Positions 1-10,194 are shown, numbered from the stretch's first letter. The stretch: 64,000 nucleotides of DNA from Magnetospirillum sp. (GCA_027532905.1 JAPZUA010000001.1:913950-977949); one strand, 5' to 3'. The notes: generated by a model from the sequence alone, not told the origin. Numbers and translations: made by a program.

Positions 1-24
1 GCGGGCGTGGCGAGTTTCCGCTGA
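1..24 (+). CDS. Possible 3' end of ccmC (partial)
   Basis: Only eight codons are visible, ending in TGA at 22-24. That stop overlaps the ATG of the next gene by one base (TGATG), the usual join inside ccm operons. In ccm system I clusters the gene before ccmD is normally ccmC, the haem-handling membrane protein. The identity is therefore inferred from position alone, and the residues seen are too few to confirm it. Confidence 0.3.
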   Translation, partial: AGVASFR

Positions 25-185
25 TGGCAGAATTTTTCGCGATGGGCGGCTACGCCGATTTTGTGTGGGCAGCCTACGGCCTCACAGCCGCCGTGCTGAC
101 CGTGCTGGTCGTGGCGAGCGTGCGGCGCCTCAAAACGCTCGAGCGCGATTTGGCCGCCGCCGACGGGGACGAGCAAAGCCCATGA
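24..185 (+). CDS. ccmD: Haem exporter protein CcmD
   Basis: A 53-residue protein with one central membrane segment (about residues 17-33) followed by a basic then acidic tail (RRLKTLERDL). This is the size and layout of CcmD, which helps release haem-loaded CcmE from the CcmABC complex at the inner membrane. The FFAMGGYADFVW start, with an aromatic/Gly stretch before the helix, is typical. The stop overlaps the ccmE start (ATGA at 182-185). Short CcmD proteins diverge strongly, so the call leans on position between ccmC and ccmE. Confidence 0.85.
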   Translation: MAEFFAMGGYADFVWAAYGLTAAVLTVLVVASVRRLKTLERDLAAADGDEQSP

Positions 186-682
186 AACTGCCCAAAGCCC
201 GTACGGCGCGCCGCCGCCGTCTTGCCGTGTTGCTGCTGGCAGGCCTCGGCCTCGGCACGGCCGCCGCCCTCACGCTGACGGCATTCGACGACCATCTCGT
301 GTTCTTCCACACGCCCACCGACGTCGCCGACAAAAAAGTGCCGCTCGACCGGCAAATGCGCATCGGCGGCCTCGTCGAAGTGGGCTCGCTCGAGCGCGTG
401 CAGGGTACGGCCGAAGTGCGCTTCCGCGTGACCGACCTCGAACATGCCGTCCCTGTTGCCTATGTGGGCGTGCTGCCCGACCTGTTCCGCGAGGGCCAAG
501 GCGTGGTCGCCAACGGCAAGCTTGCCGCCGACGGCACATTCCGCGCGCGCGAAGTGCTGGCCCGCCACGACGAAAACTACATGCCGCCGGAAGCGGCCGA
601 AGCGCTGAAACGCTCGGGCCGATGGAACGAAACGATGGGTGCCGGTACGGCTCCCCCCCCTGCCCCCGCAGCACAGAGGTAG
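182..682 (+). CDS. ccmE: Periplasmic haem chaperone CcmE
   Basis: CcmE covalently binds haem in the periplasm and passes it to the CcmF/CcmH ligase. The 166-residue protein has a short basic cytoplasmic start, one membrane anchor (about 14-33) and an OB-fold domain. The haem-binding histidine lies in RHDENYMPP (His about 129), with the conserved Tyr just after it. The start at 182 was chosen because it overlaps the ccmD stop (ATGA) and gives the family length; the open frame continues upstream only as a shadow of ccmD. The Ala/Pro-rich C-terminus is a common flexible tail. Confidence 0.95.
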   Translation: MKLPKARTARRRRLAVLLLAGLGLGTAAALTLTAFDDHLVFFHTPTDVADKKVPLDRQMRIGGLVEVGSLERVQGTAEVRFRVTDLEHAVPVAYVGVLPDLFREGQGVVANGKLAADGTFRAREVLARHDENYMPPEAAEALKRSGRWNETMGAGTAPPPAPAAQR

Positions 683-690
683 CCCCGACC

Positions 691-2724
691 ATGACCGCCG
701 AAATCGGCCATTACGCGCTTGTGCTGGCGCTGTGCGTCGCCCTCGTGCAGGCAAGCCTGCCGCTTGTGGGCGCCCAGAAAAACGACGCCGCCCTGATGGC
801 GCTTGCCAAGCCCTCCGCGTTTGCGCAGTTCGGGCTCGTGACGCTTTCGTTCGGCTGCCTCGTCTACGCGTTCATCGTTTCGGATTTCACCGTCAGCAAC
901 GTCGTCGCCAACTCGCATTCCGACAAGCCGATGCTCTACAAAATCTCGGGCTCGTGGGGCAACCACGAAGGCTCGATGGTGCTGTGGGCCTTGATTCTGG
1001 CGCTTTTCGGCGCGCTGGTGGCGGGCTTCGGGCGTAACCTGCCCGACGGGCTGAAGGCGCGCACGCTTGCCGTGCAGGGCATGGTGTGCGTCGCGTTCCT
1101 CGCCTTCATCGTCTTCACCTCGAACCCGTTTTTGCGCGTGCTTCCCCCGCCGCTCGACGGCAACGGCCTCAACCCGCTGCTTCAGGACCCCGGCCTCGCC
1201 TTCCATCCGCCGCTGCTTTACGTTGGCTATGTCGGCTTCTCGATCGTGTTCGCGTTTGCGATGGCCGCCCTCATCGAAGGCCGCGTGGATGCCGCGTGGG
1301 CGCGCTGGGTGCGGCCCTGGACTCTGGCCGCGTGGTCGGCTCTCACGCTCGGCATCGCACTCGGCTCGTGGTGGGCCTATTACGAACTCGGCTGGGGCGG
1401 CTGGTGGTTTTGGGACCCGGTCGAAAATGCGAGCTTCATGCCGTGGCTTGTGGGTACGGCGTTGCTGCATTCGGCTATCGTCGCCGAAAAGCGCGACGCG
1501 CTGAAGACCTGGACCATTCTGCTCGCGATCCTTGCTTTTGCACTCTCGCTGCTCGGCACGTTCCTGGTGCGCTCGGGCGTGCTTACTTCCGTGCACGCCT
1601 TTGCGGTCGATCCGGCGCGCGGCGTGTTCATCTTGGCGATCCTCGTGATCGCGGTTGGCGGCTCGCTCGCGATGTATGCGTGGCGGGCGCCCATGCTGCG
1701 CGGCGGCGGCCTCTTCCAGCCGATCAGCCGCGAAGGCGGGCTCGTTCTCAACAACGTGCTGCTCGCAACCTCGGCCGCAACGGTGCTGATCGGCACACTC
1801 TATCCGCTGTTCCTTGAAGCGGTCGGCGGCGCCAAGGTTTCGGTGGGCCCGCCCTTCTTCAACGCGACCTTCGTGCCGCTGATGGTGCCGCTTCTGCTCG
1901 CGGTCAGCTTCGGCCCGTTGCTGGGCTGGAAGCGCGGCGATTTGGCCGCCGCCGCCCAGCGCCTGTCGTTCGCGATCGCGGCTTCGATCGCCGTGATCGT
2001 CGTCGTCTATTGGGCCGATGCAGGGCGCAAGATTTTCGCGGCCCTGGCGATGGGTTTGGCCGCGTGGCTCATCGCGGGGGCTGCCGTCGAATGGAGCGAA
2101 CGCGTGGCGTTGTTCCGCGCACCGGCCGGCACCGTGTGGTCGCGCATGCGCAATCTGCCGCGCGCGAGCTGGGGCATGACGATCGCGCATGCGGGCGTGG
2201 GCCTCATGGTGATGGGCATTGCGGGTGTGACCGCCTGGCAGACCGAAGTGATCCGCCTCGTGCGCGCGGGCGATGCGTTCGACGTGGCGGGCTATCGCTT
2301 TGTGTTCAAGGGTGTCACGCAGCGCGAGGGGCCGAATTTCTTTGCCACGCAAGCCACGTTCGAGGTCTACGAAAACGACCGGCTCTATGCCGTGCTGATG
2401 CCCGCCCGCCGCTTCTTCCCCGTGGCCGGCACCTCGACGACCGAAACCGCGATCAAAACGAACCTGCTGGCCGATCTCTACGCCACGATCGGCGATCCGG
2501 AATTGGGCACGCCCGCACTCAACATGCCGGCCTTCCTTGCCCCCACCGACGCCAACACGCAATGGACCGCGCGCATCTACCACAATCCGCTCGTCCCCTG
2601 GATCTGGATCGGCGCATGCGTGATGGCGTTCGGCGGCATTGTGTCGCTGACCGACCGGCGCCATCGCGTGGGTGCCCCTCGGCGTGCGGCCGTCCCGCTC
2701 GGTGCTGCACAGGCGGCCGAATGA
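691..2724 (+). CDS. ccmF: Cytochrome c haem lyase subunit CcmF
   Basis: A 677-residue polytopic membrane protein of the haem lyase complex that attaches haem to apocytochrome c. The tryptophan-rich WWD haem-handling signature [15 protein letters not shown] lies at about residues 235-249, and further conserved histidines sit in periplasmic loops (for example [10 protein letters not shown] near 171). The start at 691 follows an AGGT-like ribosome site and gives [10 protein letters not shown], the usual CcmF beginning. It lies eight bases after ccmE and overlaps ccmG (ATGA), so it is part of one operon. Confidence 0.97.
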   Translation: MTAEIGHYALVLALCVALVQASLPLVGAQKNDAALMALAKPSAFAQFGLVTLSFGCLVYAFIVSDFTVSNVVANSHSDKPMLYKISGSWGNHEGSMVLWALILALFGALVAGFGRNLPDGLKARTLAVQGMVCVAFLAFIVFTSNPFLRVLPPPLDGNGLNPLLQDPGLAFHPPLLYVGYVGFSIVFAFAMAALIEGRVDAAWARWVRPWTLAAWSALTLGIALGSWWAYYELGWGGWWFWDPVENASFMPWLVGTALLHSAIVAEKRDALKTWTILLAILAFALSLLGTFLVRSGVLTSVHAFAVDPARGVFILAILVIAVGGSLAMYAWRAPMLRGGGLFQPISREGGLVLNNVLLATSAATVLIGTLYPLFLEAVGGAKVSVGPPFFNATFVPLMVPLLLAVSFGPLLGWKRGDLAAAAQRLSFAIAASIAVIVVVYWADAGRKIFAALAMGLAAWLIAGAAVEWSERVALFRAPAGTVWSRMRNLPRASWGMTIAHAGVGLMVMGIAGVTAWQTEVIRLVRAGDAFDVAGYRFVFKGVTQREGPNFFATQATFEVYENDRLYAVLMPARRFFPVAGTSTTETAIKTNLLADLYATIGDPELGTPALNMPAFLAPTDANTQWTARIYHNPLVPWIWIGACVMAFGGIVSLTDRRHRVGAPRRAAVPLGAAQAAE

Positions 2725-3257
2725 AGCGCCTGCTGTTTCTGGTTCCGCTCGCGGCGTTTCTGGTTCTGGCGGGCTATCTCGGTTTCGGGCTCACGCGCGA
2801 TCCGCAGAAAGTTCCGAGTGCCCTTATCGACCGCCCGGCTCCTGCCTTCGATCTGCCGGCGGTACCGGGCCTCGCCCTTGCGGGCCTGTCGAACGAGACG
2901 CTCAAAGGCCAAGTCTCGATCGTCAACGTATTCGCCTCGTGGTGCCAGCCTTGCCGCGTCGAGCATCCGATTTTCATGCGCCTTGCGCGCGAAAGCGACG
3001 TGCCGATCCTCGGCCTCAACTACAAAGACAAAGCCGAAGACGCGCGCAAATGGCTGGGCGATCTCGGCAACCCCTATCGCGCCATCGGCTACGATATCGA
3101 GGGCCGTGTGGCGATCGATTGGGGCGTGTACGGCGTGCCCGAAACCTTCGTCGTCGATCGCAGCGGCACAATCCGCTTCAAACATGTGGGGCCGGTCACG
3201 CCTGCCGTGCTCGACGACATGCTGAAACTCATCGCGCAATTGAAGAGGGCGGCATGA
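2721..3257 (+). CDS. ccmG: Thiol:disulfide interchange protein CcmG (DsbE)
   Basis: A membrane-anchored periplasmic thioredoxin-fold protein that keeps the CXXCH cysteines of apocytochrome c reduced. It has 178 residues, with an N-terminal anchor at about 2-22. The redox motif WCQPC is at about 74-78, inside the family context NVFASWCxPC. The later GVYGVPETF segment carries the conserved cis-proline. The start overlaps the ccmF stop (ATGA), as does its stop with ccmH. Confidence 0.95.
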   Translation: MKRLLFLVPLAAFLVLAGYLGFGLTRDPQKVPSALIDRPAPAFDLPAVPGLALAGLSNETLKGQVSIVNVFASWCQPCRVEHPIFMRLARESDVPILGLNYKDKAEDARKWLGDLGNPYRAIGYDIEGRVAIDWGVYGVPETFVVDRSGTIRFKHVGPVTPAVLDDMLKLIAQLKRAA

Positions 3258-3730
3258 GGGCGCGTCGTTTCGCATTCGCGTTCCTGTGCGCCTTTCTTCC
3301 TTCAGCGGCCGGTGCCGTGTTGCCGAGCGAGCGCTTGGCCGATCCCGCCCTCGAGGCGCGCGCGCGCGTGATCAGCCAGGATCTGCGCTGCCAGGTCTGC
3401 CAGAACCAGTCGATCGACGATTCGAACGCCTCGCTTGCGGCCGATCTGCGCCGCCTTGTGCGCGAGCGGTTGACGGCCGGCGACAGCAACGAAGCCGTGC
3501 TGTCGTATGTCACGCAGCGCTACGGCGACTATGTGCTGCTGCGCCCGCCGCTGCGCACCGACACGATTCTGCTGTGGTACGGGCCCTTCGGCCTGCTCGC
3601 GGCAGGGCTCCTCGGCGCGGCCATCTATATCCGGCGCCGCAATCCCAAAGCGGCACCGTCCGTCGCTTCCTTGAGTGCCGAAGAAGAGCAGCGCTTGGCC
3701 AAATTGCTGGCGCCAGAGGAACGCAAATGA
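3254..3730 (+). CDS. ccmH: Cytochrome c maturation protein CcmH
   Basis: A 158-residue membrane-anchored periplasmic thiol protein that presents apocytochrome c for haem ligation. A signal peptide (about 1-20) is followed by the LRCQVC motif (Cys about 46 and 49) within [18 protein letters not shown]-terminal membrane helix lies near 110-128. It is the short CcmH form, with the TPR part encoded by the separate next gene. ATGA overlaps on both sides show tight coupling. Confidence 0.95.
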   Translation: MRARRFAFAFLCAFLPSAAGAVLPSERLADPALEARARVISQDLRCQVCQNQSIDDSNASLAADLRRLVRERLTAGDSNEAVLSYVTQRYGDYVLLRPPLRTDTILLWYGPFGLLAAGLLGAAIYIRRRNPKAAPSVASLSAEEEQRLAKLLAPEERK

Positions 3731-5154
3731 TTTTCGCCGTTCTGGCGCTGCTGACAGCACTCGTCGTGGCCATGATGGTGTGGCCGATGCTGCGCAAGGC
3801 CAAGGCCCCGCCCACGCGTGCGGCCTTCGACATGGAAGTGCATCGCGACCAGCTCGAAGAGATCGCGCGCGATTTGGCGCGCGGCACCATCGATGCGCGC
3901 GAAGCCCAGGCCGCCCGCGCCGAAATCGGCCGCCGCATGCTGACGCTTGCCGCCGAACCTGCGTTGGAACCTGCGCATACCGGCGGCTCGCGCCTGCTGG
4001 CGGTCGCGTTGGCGGTCGCACTTCCGGCGGCAGCGTTCGCACTTTACATCGACCGGGGTGCGCCGGGCGCACCCGGCGTGCCGTTTGCCGAACAGCGCGC
4101 GACGGGCACCAACCAGGATCCGCAGCTCGTGGAATTCGCACGCGCTTTGCGCGCGCGCGTGGCGAACAACCCGAACGATATCGAAGCCTGGGTGCGTCTT
4201 GCCCAAGTCTCGGCCGCATTCAACCTGGCCGAAGACGCGCTCGATGCCTGGCGCGCCGCCGACAAGCTTGCAGGCGAGCGGCCCGAACTTGCAGGCTCGC
4301 TCGGCGAAGCGGCCGTGCTTGCCGCCAACGGCCAAGTGACACCCGAGGCGCAGCGCGCCTTTGCGCGCGTGCTCGCCGCAGACCCCGGCGATCCGCGCGC
4401 GCGCTACTATATGGGCCAAGCGCTGGCGCAAGCAGGCGACCTCAACGCCGCCGTGCGCATGTGGTTCGATCTCGCTGCCGCCTCGCCGCCCGACGCGCCG
4501 TGGCTGGCGACCGTGCGCGAGGCGTTGGCGCAAGCCGCACGCGAAGCGCGCATCGATCTTTCGCGCCTGCGCCCCTCGCCCGACAATCGCCCGGCCATAT
4601 CGAGTTTGGCGCCGCCGCAAAGCGTTTTTGCTTCGGCCGCTCCGCCGCAGGGCGCACCGCAAGGCGTGCCGCCGGGTGGCCAAGCCTTGCTCGCGTTGCC
4701 CGAAGCCGAGCGTGCAGAAGCCATTCGCGGCATGGTCGAAGGGCTTGCGGCCCGGCTCGAAGCGCAGCCCGACGATCTCGAAGGCTGGCAGCGCCTCGCC
4801 CGTTCGTGGCAAGCGCTCGACGAGCCCGAGAAGGCGCTTGCCGCCTATGCGCGCACGGCCGAAATCGCGCCCGACCAGATCCCCGTGCTCGACGCCTATG
4901 CCGATGCGCTGCTCGCACTCCACGATCCCGACACGCGCCTCGACGATTCCGCGCGCAAAGCAATGGCGAATCTGCTCGAGCGCTCGCCCAACAACGCATT
5001 GGCGCTTTGGCTCGTCGGGCTCGACGAAGTCGTCGCCGGCAACCAACTCGCCGCCACGGCCTTGTGGCAGCGTCTGTTGGCCTTGTTGCCCGAAGGAACG
5101 CCCGCGCGCGCCGAACTCGTCGAGCGCATCGAAAAGCTCAAAGCCGGAAACTAG
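3727..5154 (+). CDS. ccmI: Cytochrome c biogenesis protein CcmI (CycH)
   Basis: A 475-residue protein with an N-terminal membrane helix (about 2-18) and a cytoplasmic coiled region rich in Arg/Glu ([18 protein letters not shown]). A second membrane helix lies near residues 90-105. The long periplasmic TPR part includes repeats such as [20 protein letters not shown] and [17 protein letters not shown]. CcmI binds the C-termini of apocytochromes and hands them to CcmFH. It is the last ccm gene; the next gene converges, with only four bases between the stops. Confidence 0.92.
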   Translation: MIFAVLALLTALVVAMMVWPMLRKAKAPPTRAAFDMEVHRDQLEEIARDLARGTIDAREAQAARAEIGRRMLTLAAEPALEPAHTGGSRLLAVALAVALPAAAFALYIDRGAPGAPGVPFAEQRATGTNQDPQLVEFARALRARVANNPNDIEAWVRLAQVSAAFNLAEDALDAWRAADKLAGERPELAGSLGEAAVLAANGQVTPEAQRAFARVLAADPGDPRARYYMGQALAQAGDLNAAVRMWFDLAAASPPDAPWLATVREALAQAAREARIDLSRLRPSPDNRPAISSLAPPQSVFASAAPPQGAPQGVPPGGQALLALPEAERAEAIRGMVEGLAARLEAQPDDLEGWQRLARSWQALDEPEKALAAYARTAEIAPDQIPVLDAYADALLALHDPDTRLDDSARKAMANLLERSPNNALALWLVGLDEVVAGNQLAATALWQRLLALLPEGTPARAELVERIEKLKAGN

Positions 5155-5158
5155 CGCT

Positions 5159-5632
5159 TCAAGCGCCGATCAAAGCGCGGCCCACATCGGCGCGATAGGC
5201 GGCGGCGAGGATGAAGGCGACGTCGCCTTTTTGCCCGAGCAGCGGCAGCGACAGGCGCTCCCAGGTCTGCGGCTCTTCTTTGGGGCCAAACCAGCCGGCA
5301 TAGACGCGCCAATAGGGGCGCTGCGTGCGCCGAACCATCCGATACTCGGCCGTCAGAATGCCGGATTGGGCAGCCGGCAAATCCTCGACGATCGCCCCCG
5401 TCATATCGACGCCGAAGGCTTTGCGAAACGTGGTGCCGTAGAAGCCGTAGCGGAAGCGCGCTTGCGGGCGCACCTCGATCACGATCAGGTTGCGCGCCCA
5501 TTCGGCCAAGCCCTGCACGTCGAGATCGCGCGCACGCGGCGGGCCCCCGGCCGCCGGCGACTGGCGAATCCAGAACCGGTAAAGCTGCCGCAATTTGTCG
5601 CTTTGGATGCTGCGCAGAAATTCGTCGCTCAT
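5159..5632 (-). CDS. PAS_5 (DUF1457-like) domain protein
   Basis: A 157-residue single-domain protein. The pattern FLRSIQSDKLRQLYRFWIRQ..., then LAEWARNLIVIEVRPQARFRYGFYGTTFRKAFGVDMTGAIVEDL, is that of the alphaproteobacterial PAS_5 family. These are stand-alone PAS-like sensors with unknown ligand and output. The start at 5632 (MSDEF) fits the family better than an in-frame ATG ten codons upstream. It converges on ccmI and is divergent from the NADH dehydrogenase gene, with a shared AT-richer upstream region. No effector domain is present. Confidence 0.75.
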   Translation of the reverse strand: MSDEFLRSIQSDKLRQLYRFWIRQSPAAGGPPRARDLDVQGLAEWARNLIVIEVRPQARFRYGFYGTTFRKAFGVDMTGAIVEDLPAAQSGILTAEYRMVRRTQRPYWRVYAGWFGPKEEPQTWERLSLPLLGQKGDVAFILAAAYRADVGRALIGA

Positions 5633-5732
5633 TCCGATACCGCTTGTTGCCCCAAGAATCATAAGCTGCGACGCGCCGCAGGCGCGAATTATATCGATAT
5701 TGCCTCATTCGGCATGTAGATTCGCAAATTGT

Positions 5733-7061
5733 ATGGACATGAAAACCAAGACAAAAAAGACCCAGATCGTCGTGATCGGCGGCGGTGCGGGCGGACTCGA
5801 GCTGATGGCGCGGCTCGGCGCCAAGTTCGCAGGCAAGCATTACGACCTCATTCTGGTCGATCGCAACCGCGCGCATATCTGGAAGCCGCTGCTGCACGAG
5901 GTGGCGGCAGGCTCGCTCGACGCCAATCTCGACGAGGTCGGGTATCGCAGCCACGCCTATCGCTGGGGCTACCGGTTTTTCGACGGCACGCTCGAGGCGA
6001 TCGACCGCGACAGCCGCGAGGTCGTGATCGCCCCCATGTTCGACGAAAAGGGCCTCGAGATCGTGGCCCGCCATCGCATCCGCTACGACTATCTCGTCGT
6101 CGCGGTGGGTTCGGTCTCCAACGATTTCGGTACGCCCGGCGTGCGCGAGAACTGCATCTTCCTCGACGAACGGGCCCAAGCCGACCGCTTTCGCCAGCGT
6201 CTGCTCAATGCGTGTCTGCGCGTGTCGCGCGGCATGACGATCGATCCGTCGGCCAATCTCACCGTCAATGTCGCGATCGTCGGCGGCGGGGCGACTGGCG
6301 TGGAGCTTGCGGCCGAGCTCTACAGTGCTGCTGCCGCCTTGCGCGTCTACGGCCTCGAAGTGTTCGACGAAAGCCGCCTTAAGATCACGTTGATCGAAGC
6401 AGGCCCGCGCATCCTGCCGGCCTTGCCCGAGAAGCTTGCGGCCGCCGCGCACAAAGAGCTTGAAGCGCTTGGCGTGCGCGTGCTCACGGGCACGCAAGTT
6501 ACGCAAGCGACGCCCGAGGGGATCGTCACCAAAAGCGGCGAGACCGTCGCGGCCGATCTGCGCGTATGGGCGGCCGGCGTCAAAGGCGGGGAATTTCTCA
6601 AAGAGATCGGCGGGCTCGAGACCAATCGCACGAACCAGCTCGTGGTGCTGCCGACCCTGCAGACCACGCGCGACGAACGCATCTTTGCGATCGGCGATTG
6701 CTGTGCGTGTCCCGTCGAAGGCAGTCCGCGCCCGGTTCCGCCGCGCGCGCAAGCCGCCCATCAGATGGCCGCGACCGCGTTCAAGAATCTCTGCCGCCTC
6801 GTCGAGGGCAAAGCGCCCGTGCCCTTCGTCTACAAAGACCACGGCTCGCTCGTGAGCCTCGCGCGCTACACGACCGTGGGCAGCCTCATGGGCAATCTCA
6901 TCGGCGGGCGCATGGCGGTCGAAGGCAGGCTTGCGCGCTTCGTCTATGTGTCGCTCTACCGCATGCACATTCTGGCCGTGCATGGCTGGCTCAAGGGCCT
7001 GATCATGATCGGCATCGGGCACGTGAATCAGGTGATTCGTCCGAAACTCAAACTGCACTGA
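5733..7061 (+). CDS. ndh: Type II NADH:quinone oxidoreductase
   Basis: A 442-residue non-proton-pumping NADH dehydrogenase that passes electrons from NADH through FAD to the quinone pool at the inner membrane face. The FAD-binding Rossmann motif IGGGAGGLE is near residue 15. A second dinucleotide motif, VAIVGGGATGVELAAEL, is near 180. The late FAIGDCCACP matches the conserved FAD-contacting GD segment. The C-terminal amphipathic helix region (LYRMHILAVHGWLKGLIMI) suits membrane association. A second in-frame ATG lies two codons downstream, and neither start has a clear ribosome site. Confidence 0.9.
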   Translation: MDMKTKTKKTQIVVIGGGAGGLELMARLGAKFAGKHYDLILVDRNRAHIWKPLLHEVAAGSLDANLDEVGYRSHAYRWGYRFFDGTLEAIDRDSREVVIAPMFDEKGLEIVARHRIRYDYLVVAVGSVSNDFGTPGVRENCIFLDERAQADRFRQRLLNACLRVSRGMTIDPSANLTVNVAIVGGGATGVELAAELYSAAAALRVYGLEVFDESRLKITLIEAGPRILPALPEKLAAAAHKELEALGVRVLTGTQVTQATPEGIVTKSGETVAADLRVWAAGVKGGEFLKEIGGLETNRTNQLVVLPTLQTTRDERIFAIGDCCACPVEGSPRPVPPRAQAAHQMAATAFKNLCRLVEGKAPVPFVYKDHGSLVSLARYTTVGSLMGNLIGGRMAVEGRLARFVYVSLYRMHILAVHGWLKGLIMIGIGHVNQVIRPKLKLH

Positions 7062-7078
7062 ATTAGGGACCTATCGAT

Positions 7079-7179
7079 TGCCGGAGCGGGGATGGTGGAG
7101 CCGATCGGGATCGAACCGACGACCTCCTCATTGCGAACGAGGCGCTCTCCCAGCTGAGCTACGGCCCCCTGCTCCGGCA
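7079..7179 (-). repeat. Perfect 9-bp inverted repeat flanking tRNA-Ala
   Basis: TGCCGGAGC (7079-7087) and its exact reverse complement GCTCCGGCA (7171-7179) bracket the tRNA. In the minus-strand transcript the 5' leader and 3' trailer could pair for nine bases just beyond the acceptor stem, closing the precursor into a longer rod. This may guide processing or protect the ends. No U-run terminator follows. Confidence 0.6.
7093..7168 (-). tRNA. tRNA-Ala (anticodon CGC)
   Basis: Read on the minus strand, this 76-base sequence folds as a cloverleaf with encoded 3' CCA. The acceptor stem GGGGCCG pairs with CGGCTCC and includes the G3:U70 pair that identifies alanine tRNAs. The D arm is GCTC/GAGC. 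The anticodon stem CCTCG/TGAGG holds the loop TTCGCAA, giving anticodon CGC for GCG codons, which suits this high-GC genome. The T loop TTCGATC is intact. It sits between the convergent ndh gene and the divergent yggT gene. Confidence 0.97.
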
Positions 7180-7193
7180 TCGAAAGGTGCGGG

Positions 7194-7222
7194 ATAATGC
7201 TGGCCCGCCCCGCCCCTGTCAA
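7194..7222 (-). promoter_or_regulatory. Sigma-70-type promoter of tRNA-Ala
   Basis: On the minus strand a perfect -35 box TTGACA (7222-7217) is followed after 17 bases by CATTAT (7199-7194), a four-of-six match to TATAAT. The expected transcript start is about 19 bases before the mature tRNA 5' end. No comparably good promoter serves the plus strand here. Confidence 0.6.
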
Positions 7223-7308
7223 GGGAGCGATTTTCCAAGACCTTGCAAGCGTTTGACGGCTTCGAGTACGATCCGCCCGCACGCTTTTTCCGGGGAAATG
7301 GGGCCACC

Positions 7309-7587
7309 ATGCAGTCGTTGGGCGTTTTGCTGTCGTCGGTCATCCAGATCTATATTTGGGTTCTGATCGGCTCTGCCGTGCTGTCGTGGCTCCTGGCCTT
7401 CAACGTGCTCAATGCGCGCAACCAGGTCGTCTACACGATCGCCGATTTTCTCTACCGCATCACCGAGCCCGCCTTGCGCCCGATCCGCCGCTTCATGCCC
7501 AATATCGGCGGCATCGACATTTCGCCGGTGGTGCTGATCCTGCTGCTGATCTTCGCGCAGAACCTGATCTACGAATATTGGCTCTGA
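7309..7587 (+). CDS. YggT family membrane protein
   Basis: A 92-residue protein with two hydrophobic helices (about 5-30 and 70-90) around the YggT signature ITEPALRPIRRFMPNIGGIDISPVV. The family has roles linked to cell shape, division-site and osmotic functions, but no firm biochemical activity. The start at 7309 (MQSLGVLL) was chosen because it begins just before the first helix. The gene precedes a DUF167 gene by four bases, the usual yggT-yggU pairing, and then folD. Confidence 0.88.
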   Translation: MQSLGVLLSSVIQIYIWVLIGSAVLSWLLAFNVLNARNQVVYTIADFLYRITEPALRPIRRFMPNIGGIDISPVVLILLLIFAQNLIYEYWL

Positions 7588-7591
7588 CAAG

Positions 7592-7891
7592 ATGGGCGGC
7601 TATTTGGAGCTCGCGGCGGACGGCGTGTATCTCGCCGTGCGCGTGACGCCCAAATCGCGCCGCCCCGGTATCGGCGGCATTGGCGACGGCACCAACCTCG
7701 CGGTCGCGGTCAACGCCGCCCCCGAAGACGGCAAAGCCAACGACGCGACCATCGCCGCCCTCGCCGAATTTTTCGGCGTTCCGAAGCGCCAGTTCGCGTT
7801 GGTCAAAGGGGCCACGTCGCGCCTCAAACGCTTCAAGATCGCCGGCATGCCCGAAGCGTTGCGCAAAACCATCGAAGGAAAACTCGCATGA
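7592..7891 (+). CDS. DUF167 (YggU) family protein
   Basis: A 99-residue protein with the YggU fold signature: [14 protein letters not shown] near the start and [42 protein letters not shown] in the middle. It is a small cytosolic family of unknown function, often beside yggT. Its stop overlaps the folD start (ATGA at 7888-7891), which points to translational coupling. Confidence 0.9.
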   Translation: MGGYLELAADGVYLAVRVTPKSRRPGIGGIGDGTNLAVAVNAAPEDGKANDATIAALAEFFGVPKRQFALVKGATSRLKRFKIAGMPEALRKTIEGKLA

Positions 7892-8745
7892 CCGCCCGCA
7901 TCATCGACGGCAAAACCATCGCCGCGGATTTGCGTGCCGATGTCGGCCGCGAGGTTGCAAGCCTGCCCTTCCAGCCGGGCCTTGCAGTCGTGCTCGTGGG
8001 CGAGGACCCGGCCAGTGCCGTCTATGTGCGCAACAAACACAAGGCCACGCTCGAAGCTGGCATGGCGAGCTTCGAACATCGCTTGGCGGCCACGACAAGC
8101 GAAGCCGATCTGCTGGCCCTCGTCGCCAAACTCAACGAAGACGAAAAAGTCGACGGCATCCTCGTGCAATTGCCGCTGCCCAAACATATCGACGCCACGA
8201 AGGTGCTGGACGCAATCGCGCCGGCCAAAGACGTCGACGGCTTCCACGCGGTCAATGCGGGCCTGCTCGCGAGTGGCCGGCCGGGCTTGGTGCCGTGCAC
8301 GCCCGCCGGTTCGATGCGCTTGATCGCGAGCCTCGGCACGAACATCGCCGGCAAACACGCCGTGATCGTCGGCCGCTCGAACATCGTCGGCAAGCCGATG
8401 GCGCATCTGCTGCTGGCCGCCGACTGCACGGTCACGGTCGCGCACTCGAAGACGGCGAACCTTTCCGCCGTTTGCCGCAGTGCGGACATTCTCGTCGCCG
8501 CCGTCGGCCGACCCGAAATGGTCAAAGGCGATTGGATCAAGCCGGGGGCGATCGTGATCGACGTCGGTATCAACCGCGTGGCAACGCCGGACGGCAAAGG
8601 CCGCCTCGTCGGCGACGTGGACTACGCGGCCGCGCTGCCGATCGCAGGCGCCATCACGCCCGTCCCCGGCGGTGTCGGCCCCATGACGATCGCCTGCCTG
8701 CTCGCCAACACGCTCATGGCGGCAAAGGCACGCCGCGCAGCCTGA
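7888..8745 (+). CDS. folD: Bifunctional methylenetetrahydrofolate dehydrogenase/cyclohydrolase
   Basis: FolD interconverts 5,10-methylene-THF and 10-formyl-THF, feeding one-carbon units to purine and formyl-Met synthesis. The 285-residue protein has the substrate/catalytic segment [16 protein letters not shown] (Tyr/Lys pair near 48-54), [15 protein letters not shown], the loop [11 protein letters not shown] and the NADP site [17 protein letters not shown]. The C-terminal [18 protein letters not shown] is typical. Its last 32 bases overlap the end of the convergent DUF3253 gene. Confidence 0.97.
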   Translation: MTARIIDGKTIAADLRADVGREVASLPFQPGLAVVLVGEDPASAVYVRNKHKATLEAGMASFEHRLAATTSEADLLALVAKLNEDEKVDGILVQLPLPKHIDATKVLDAIAPAKDVDGFHAVNAGLLASGRPGLVPCTPAGSMRLIASLGTNIAGKHAVIVGRSNIVGKPMAHLLLAADCTVTVAHSKTANLSAVCRSADILVAAVGRPEMVKGDWIKPGAIVIDVGINRVATPDGKGRLVGDVDYAAALPIAGAITPVPGGVGPMTIACLLANTLMAAKARRAA

Positions 8746-8983
8746 CCACACCGCGCATGTCGGCGGCATCGGCAATCGGCTTGCCCTTGCGCAATATCTC
8801 GATCTTGCCCTCGCCCATCAGCACCAGGGCGCGCGCCCGGATCTTCGGCAACAACCCCTGCCAAGCCTTCCCAGGCCCGGCGAGAACCACGGCCACATCC
8901 GAAGGACTGACCGACCGCCCCGCCGTGACGGCCGCGAGGATCGCCGCGTCGAGAGCTTCGTTGTCGGGCGGTGCTTGCGTCAC
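8714..8983 (-). CDS. DUF3253 family protein
   Basis: An 89-residue protein with a winged-helix-like pattern: [59 protein letters not shown]. This matches the small DUF3253 family (S-adenosyl-Met tRNA-ribosyltransferase-associated in some annotations, function unproven). It starts with GTG, overlapping the argG stop (GTGA), so it is the second gene of an argG operon. Confidence 0.7.
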   Translation of the reverse strand: MTQAPPDNEALDAAILAAVTAGRSVSPSDVAVVLAGPGKAWQGLLPKIRARALVLMGEGKIEILRKGKPIADAADMRGVVRLRGVPLPP

Positions 8984-10194
8984 CCTTTGCGCTTCGCCGC
9001 CGCCAGGCGCAGGCGCAGCGCGTTCAGCTTGATGAAGCCTTCCGCGTCGCGCTGGTTGTAGGCACCGGCGTCTTCTTCAAAGGTCACGTGCGCCAAGCTG
9101 TAGAGGCTGTTGGGGCTCTTGCGGCCCGCGACGGTGGCCTGACCCTTGTAGCACTTGATGCGCACGGTGCCCGAGACGTTGGCTTGGCTCTTGTCGATCG
9201 CAGCCTGCAGCATTTCGCGCTCGGGCGCGAACCAGAAGCCGTAATAGACCAGCTCGGCATAGCGCGGCATCAACTCGTCCTTGAGGTGGGCGGCACCGCG
9301 GTCGAGCGTGATCGATTCGATCCCGCGATGGGCCACATGCCAGATCGTCCCACCGGGCGTTTCGTACACGCCACGGCTCTTCATGCCGACGAAGCGGTTC
9401 TCGACGAGATCGAGGCGGCCAATGCCGTGGCGGCCGCCGATCGCGTTGAGCTCGGTGAGCAAAGCGGCCGGCGACAGACGCTTGCCGTTGACCGCGACCG
9501 GGTCGCCCTTTTCGAATTCGATCTCGAGATATTCGGGCTTGTCGGGGGCGGCTTCGGGCGAGACGGTGCGCGAATAGACGAATTCTTCGGGCTCCTGCCA
9601 CGGATCTTCCAGCACTTTGCCTTCGGCCGAAATGTGCAAGAGGTTCGCGTCGACCGAGAAGGGCGCTTCGCCGCGCTTGTCCTTGGCGATCGGGATCTGG
9701 TTCTTTTCGGCGTAGTCGAGCAGCTTCGTGCGGCTGTCGAGCTTCCATTCGCGCCAGGGCGCGATCACGCGGATGTTGGGTTCGAGCGCGTAGTAGGTGA
9801 GCTCGAAGCGCACCTGATCGTTGCCCTTGCCGGTGGCACCGTGGCACACGGCATCCGCCCCGACCTGGCGCGCGATTTCGATCTGGCGCTTGGCAATGAG
9901 CGGGCGCGCGATCGACGTGCCCAGCAGATACTGGCCCTCGTAGAGCGCGTTGGCGCGGAACATCGGCATCACGAAGTCGCGCACGAATTCCTCGCGCAGA
10001 TCTTCGATGAAGATTTCCTTGATGCCGAGCATCTGCGCCTTTTTGCGCGCGGGCTCGAGCTCTTCGCCCTGGCCGAGATCGGCCGTGAAGGTCACGACCT
10101 CGCAGCCGTAGGTGTCCTGCAGCCATTTGAGAATGATCGAGGTGTCGAGGCCGCCCGAATAGGCGAGGACGACTTTTTTGACTTTCTTTTCCAT
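8980..10194 (-). CDS. argG: Argininosuccinate synthase
   Basis: This 404-residue enzyme joins citrulline and aspartate with ATP in arginine synthesis. The N-terminal pyrophosphatase P-loop AYSGGLDTS is at about 10-18, [13 protein letters not shown] near 115 binds substrate, and [29 protein letters not shown] is family-typical. The start at 10194 ([15 protein letters not shown]) is the normal beginning; the open frame upstream has no family similarity. The upstream region is shared with a divergent methyltransferase gene. Confidence 0.97.
   Translation of the reverse strand: MEKKVKKVVLAYSGGLDTSIILKWLQDTYGCEVVTFTADLGQGEELEPARKKAQMLGIKEIFIEDLREEFVRDFVMPMFRANALYEGQYLLGTSIARPLIAKRQIEIARQVGADAVCHGATGKGNDQVRFELTYYALEPNIRVIAPWREWKLDSRTKLLDYAEKNQIPIAKDKRGEAPFSVDANLLHISAEGKVLEDPWQEPEEFVYSRTVSPEAAPDKPEYLEIEFEKGDPVAVNGKRLSPAALLTELNAIGGRHGIGRLDLVENRFVGMKSRGVYETPGGTIWHVAHRGIESITLDRGAAHLKDELMPRYAELVYYGFWFAPEREMLQAAIDKSQANVSGTVRIKCYKGQATVAGRKSPNSLYSLAHVTFEEDAGAYNQRDAEGFIKLNALRLRLAAAKRKG

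Noticed and set aside
577-2664. Long open frame (about 695 codons) antisense to ccmF
   Set aside because: It is rich in Arg/His/Gln/Ala with no family pattern, as expected from the reverse complement of a high-GC membrane protein gene. ccmF itself is certain.
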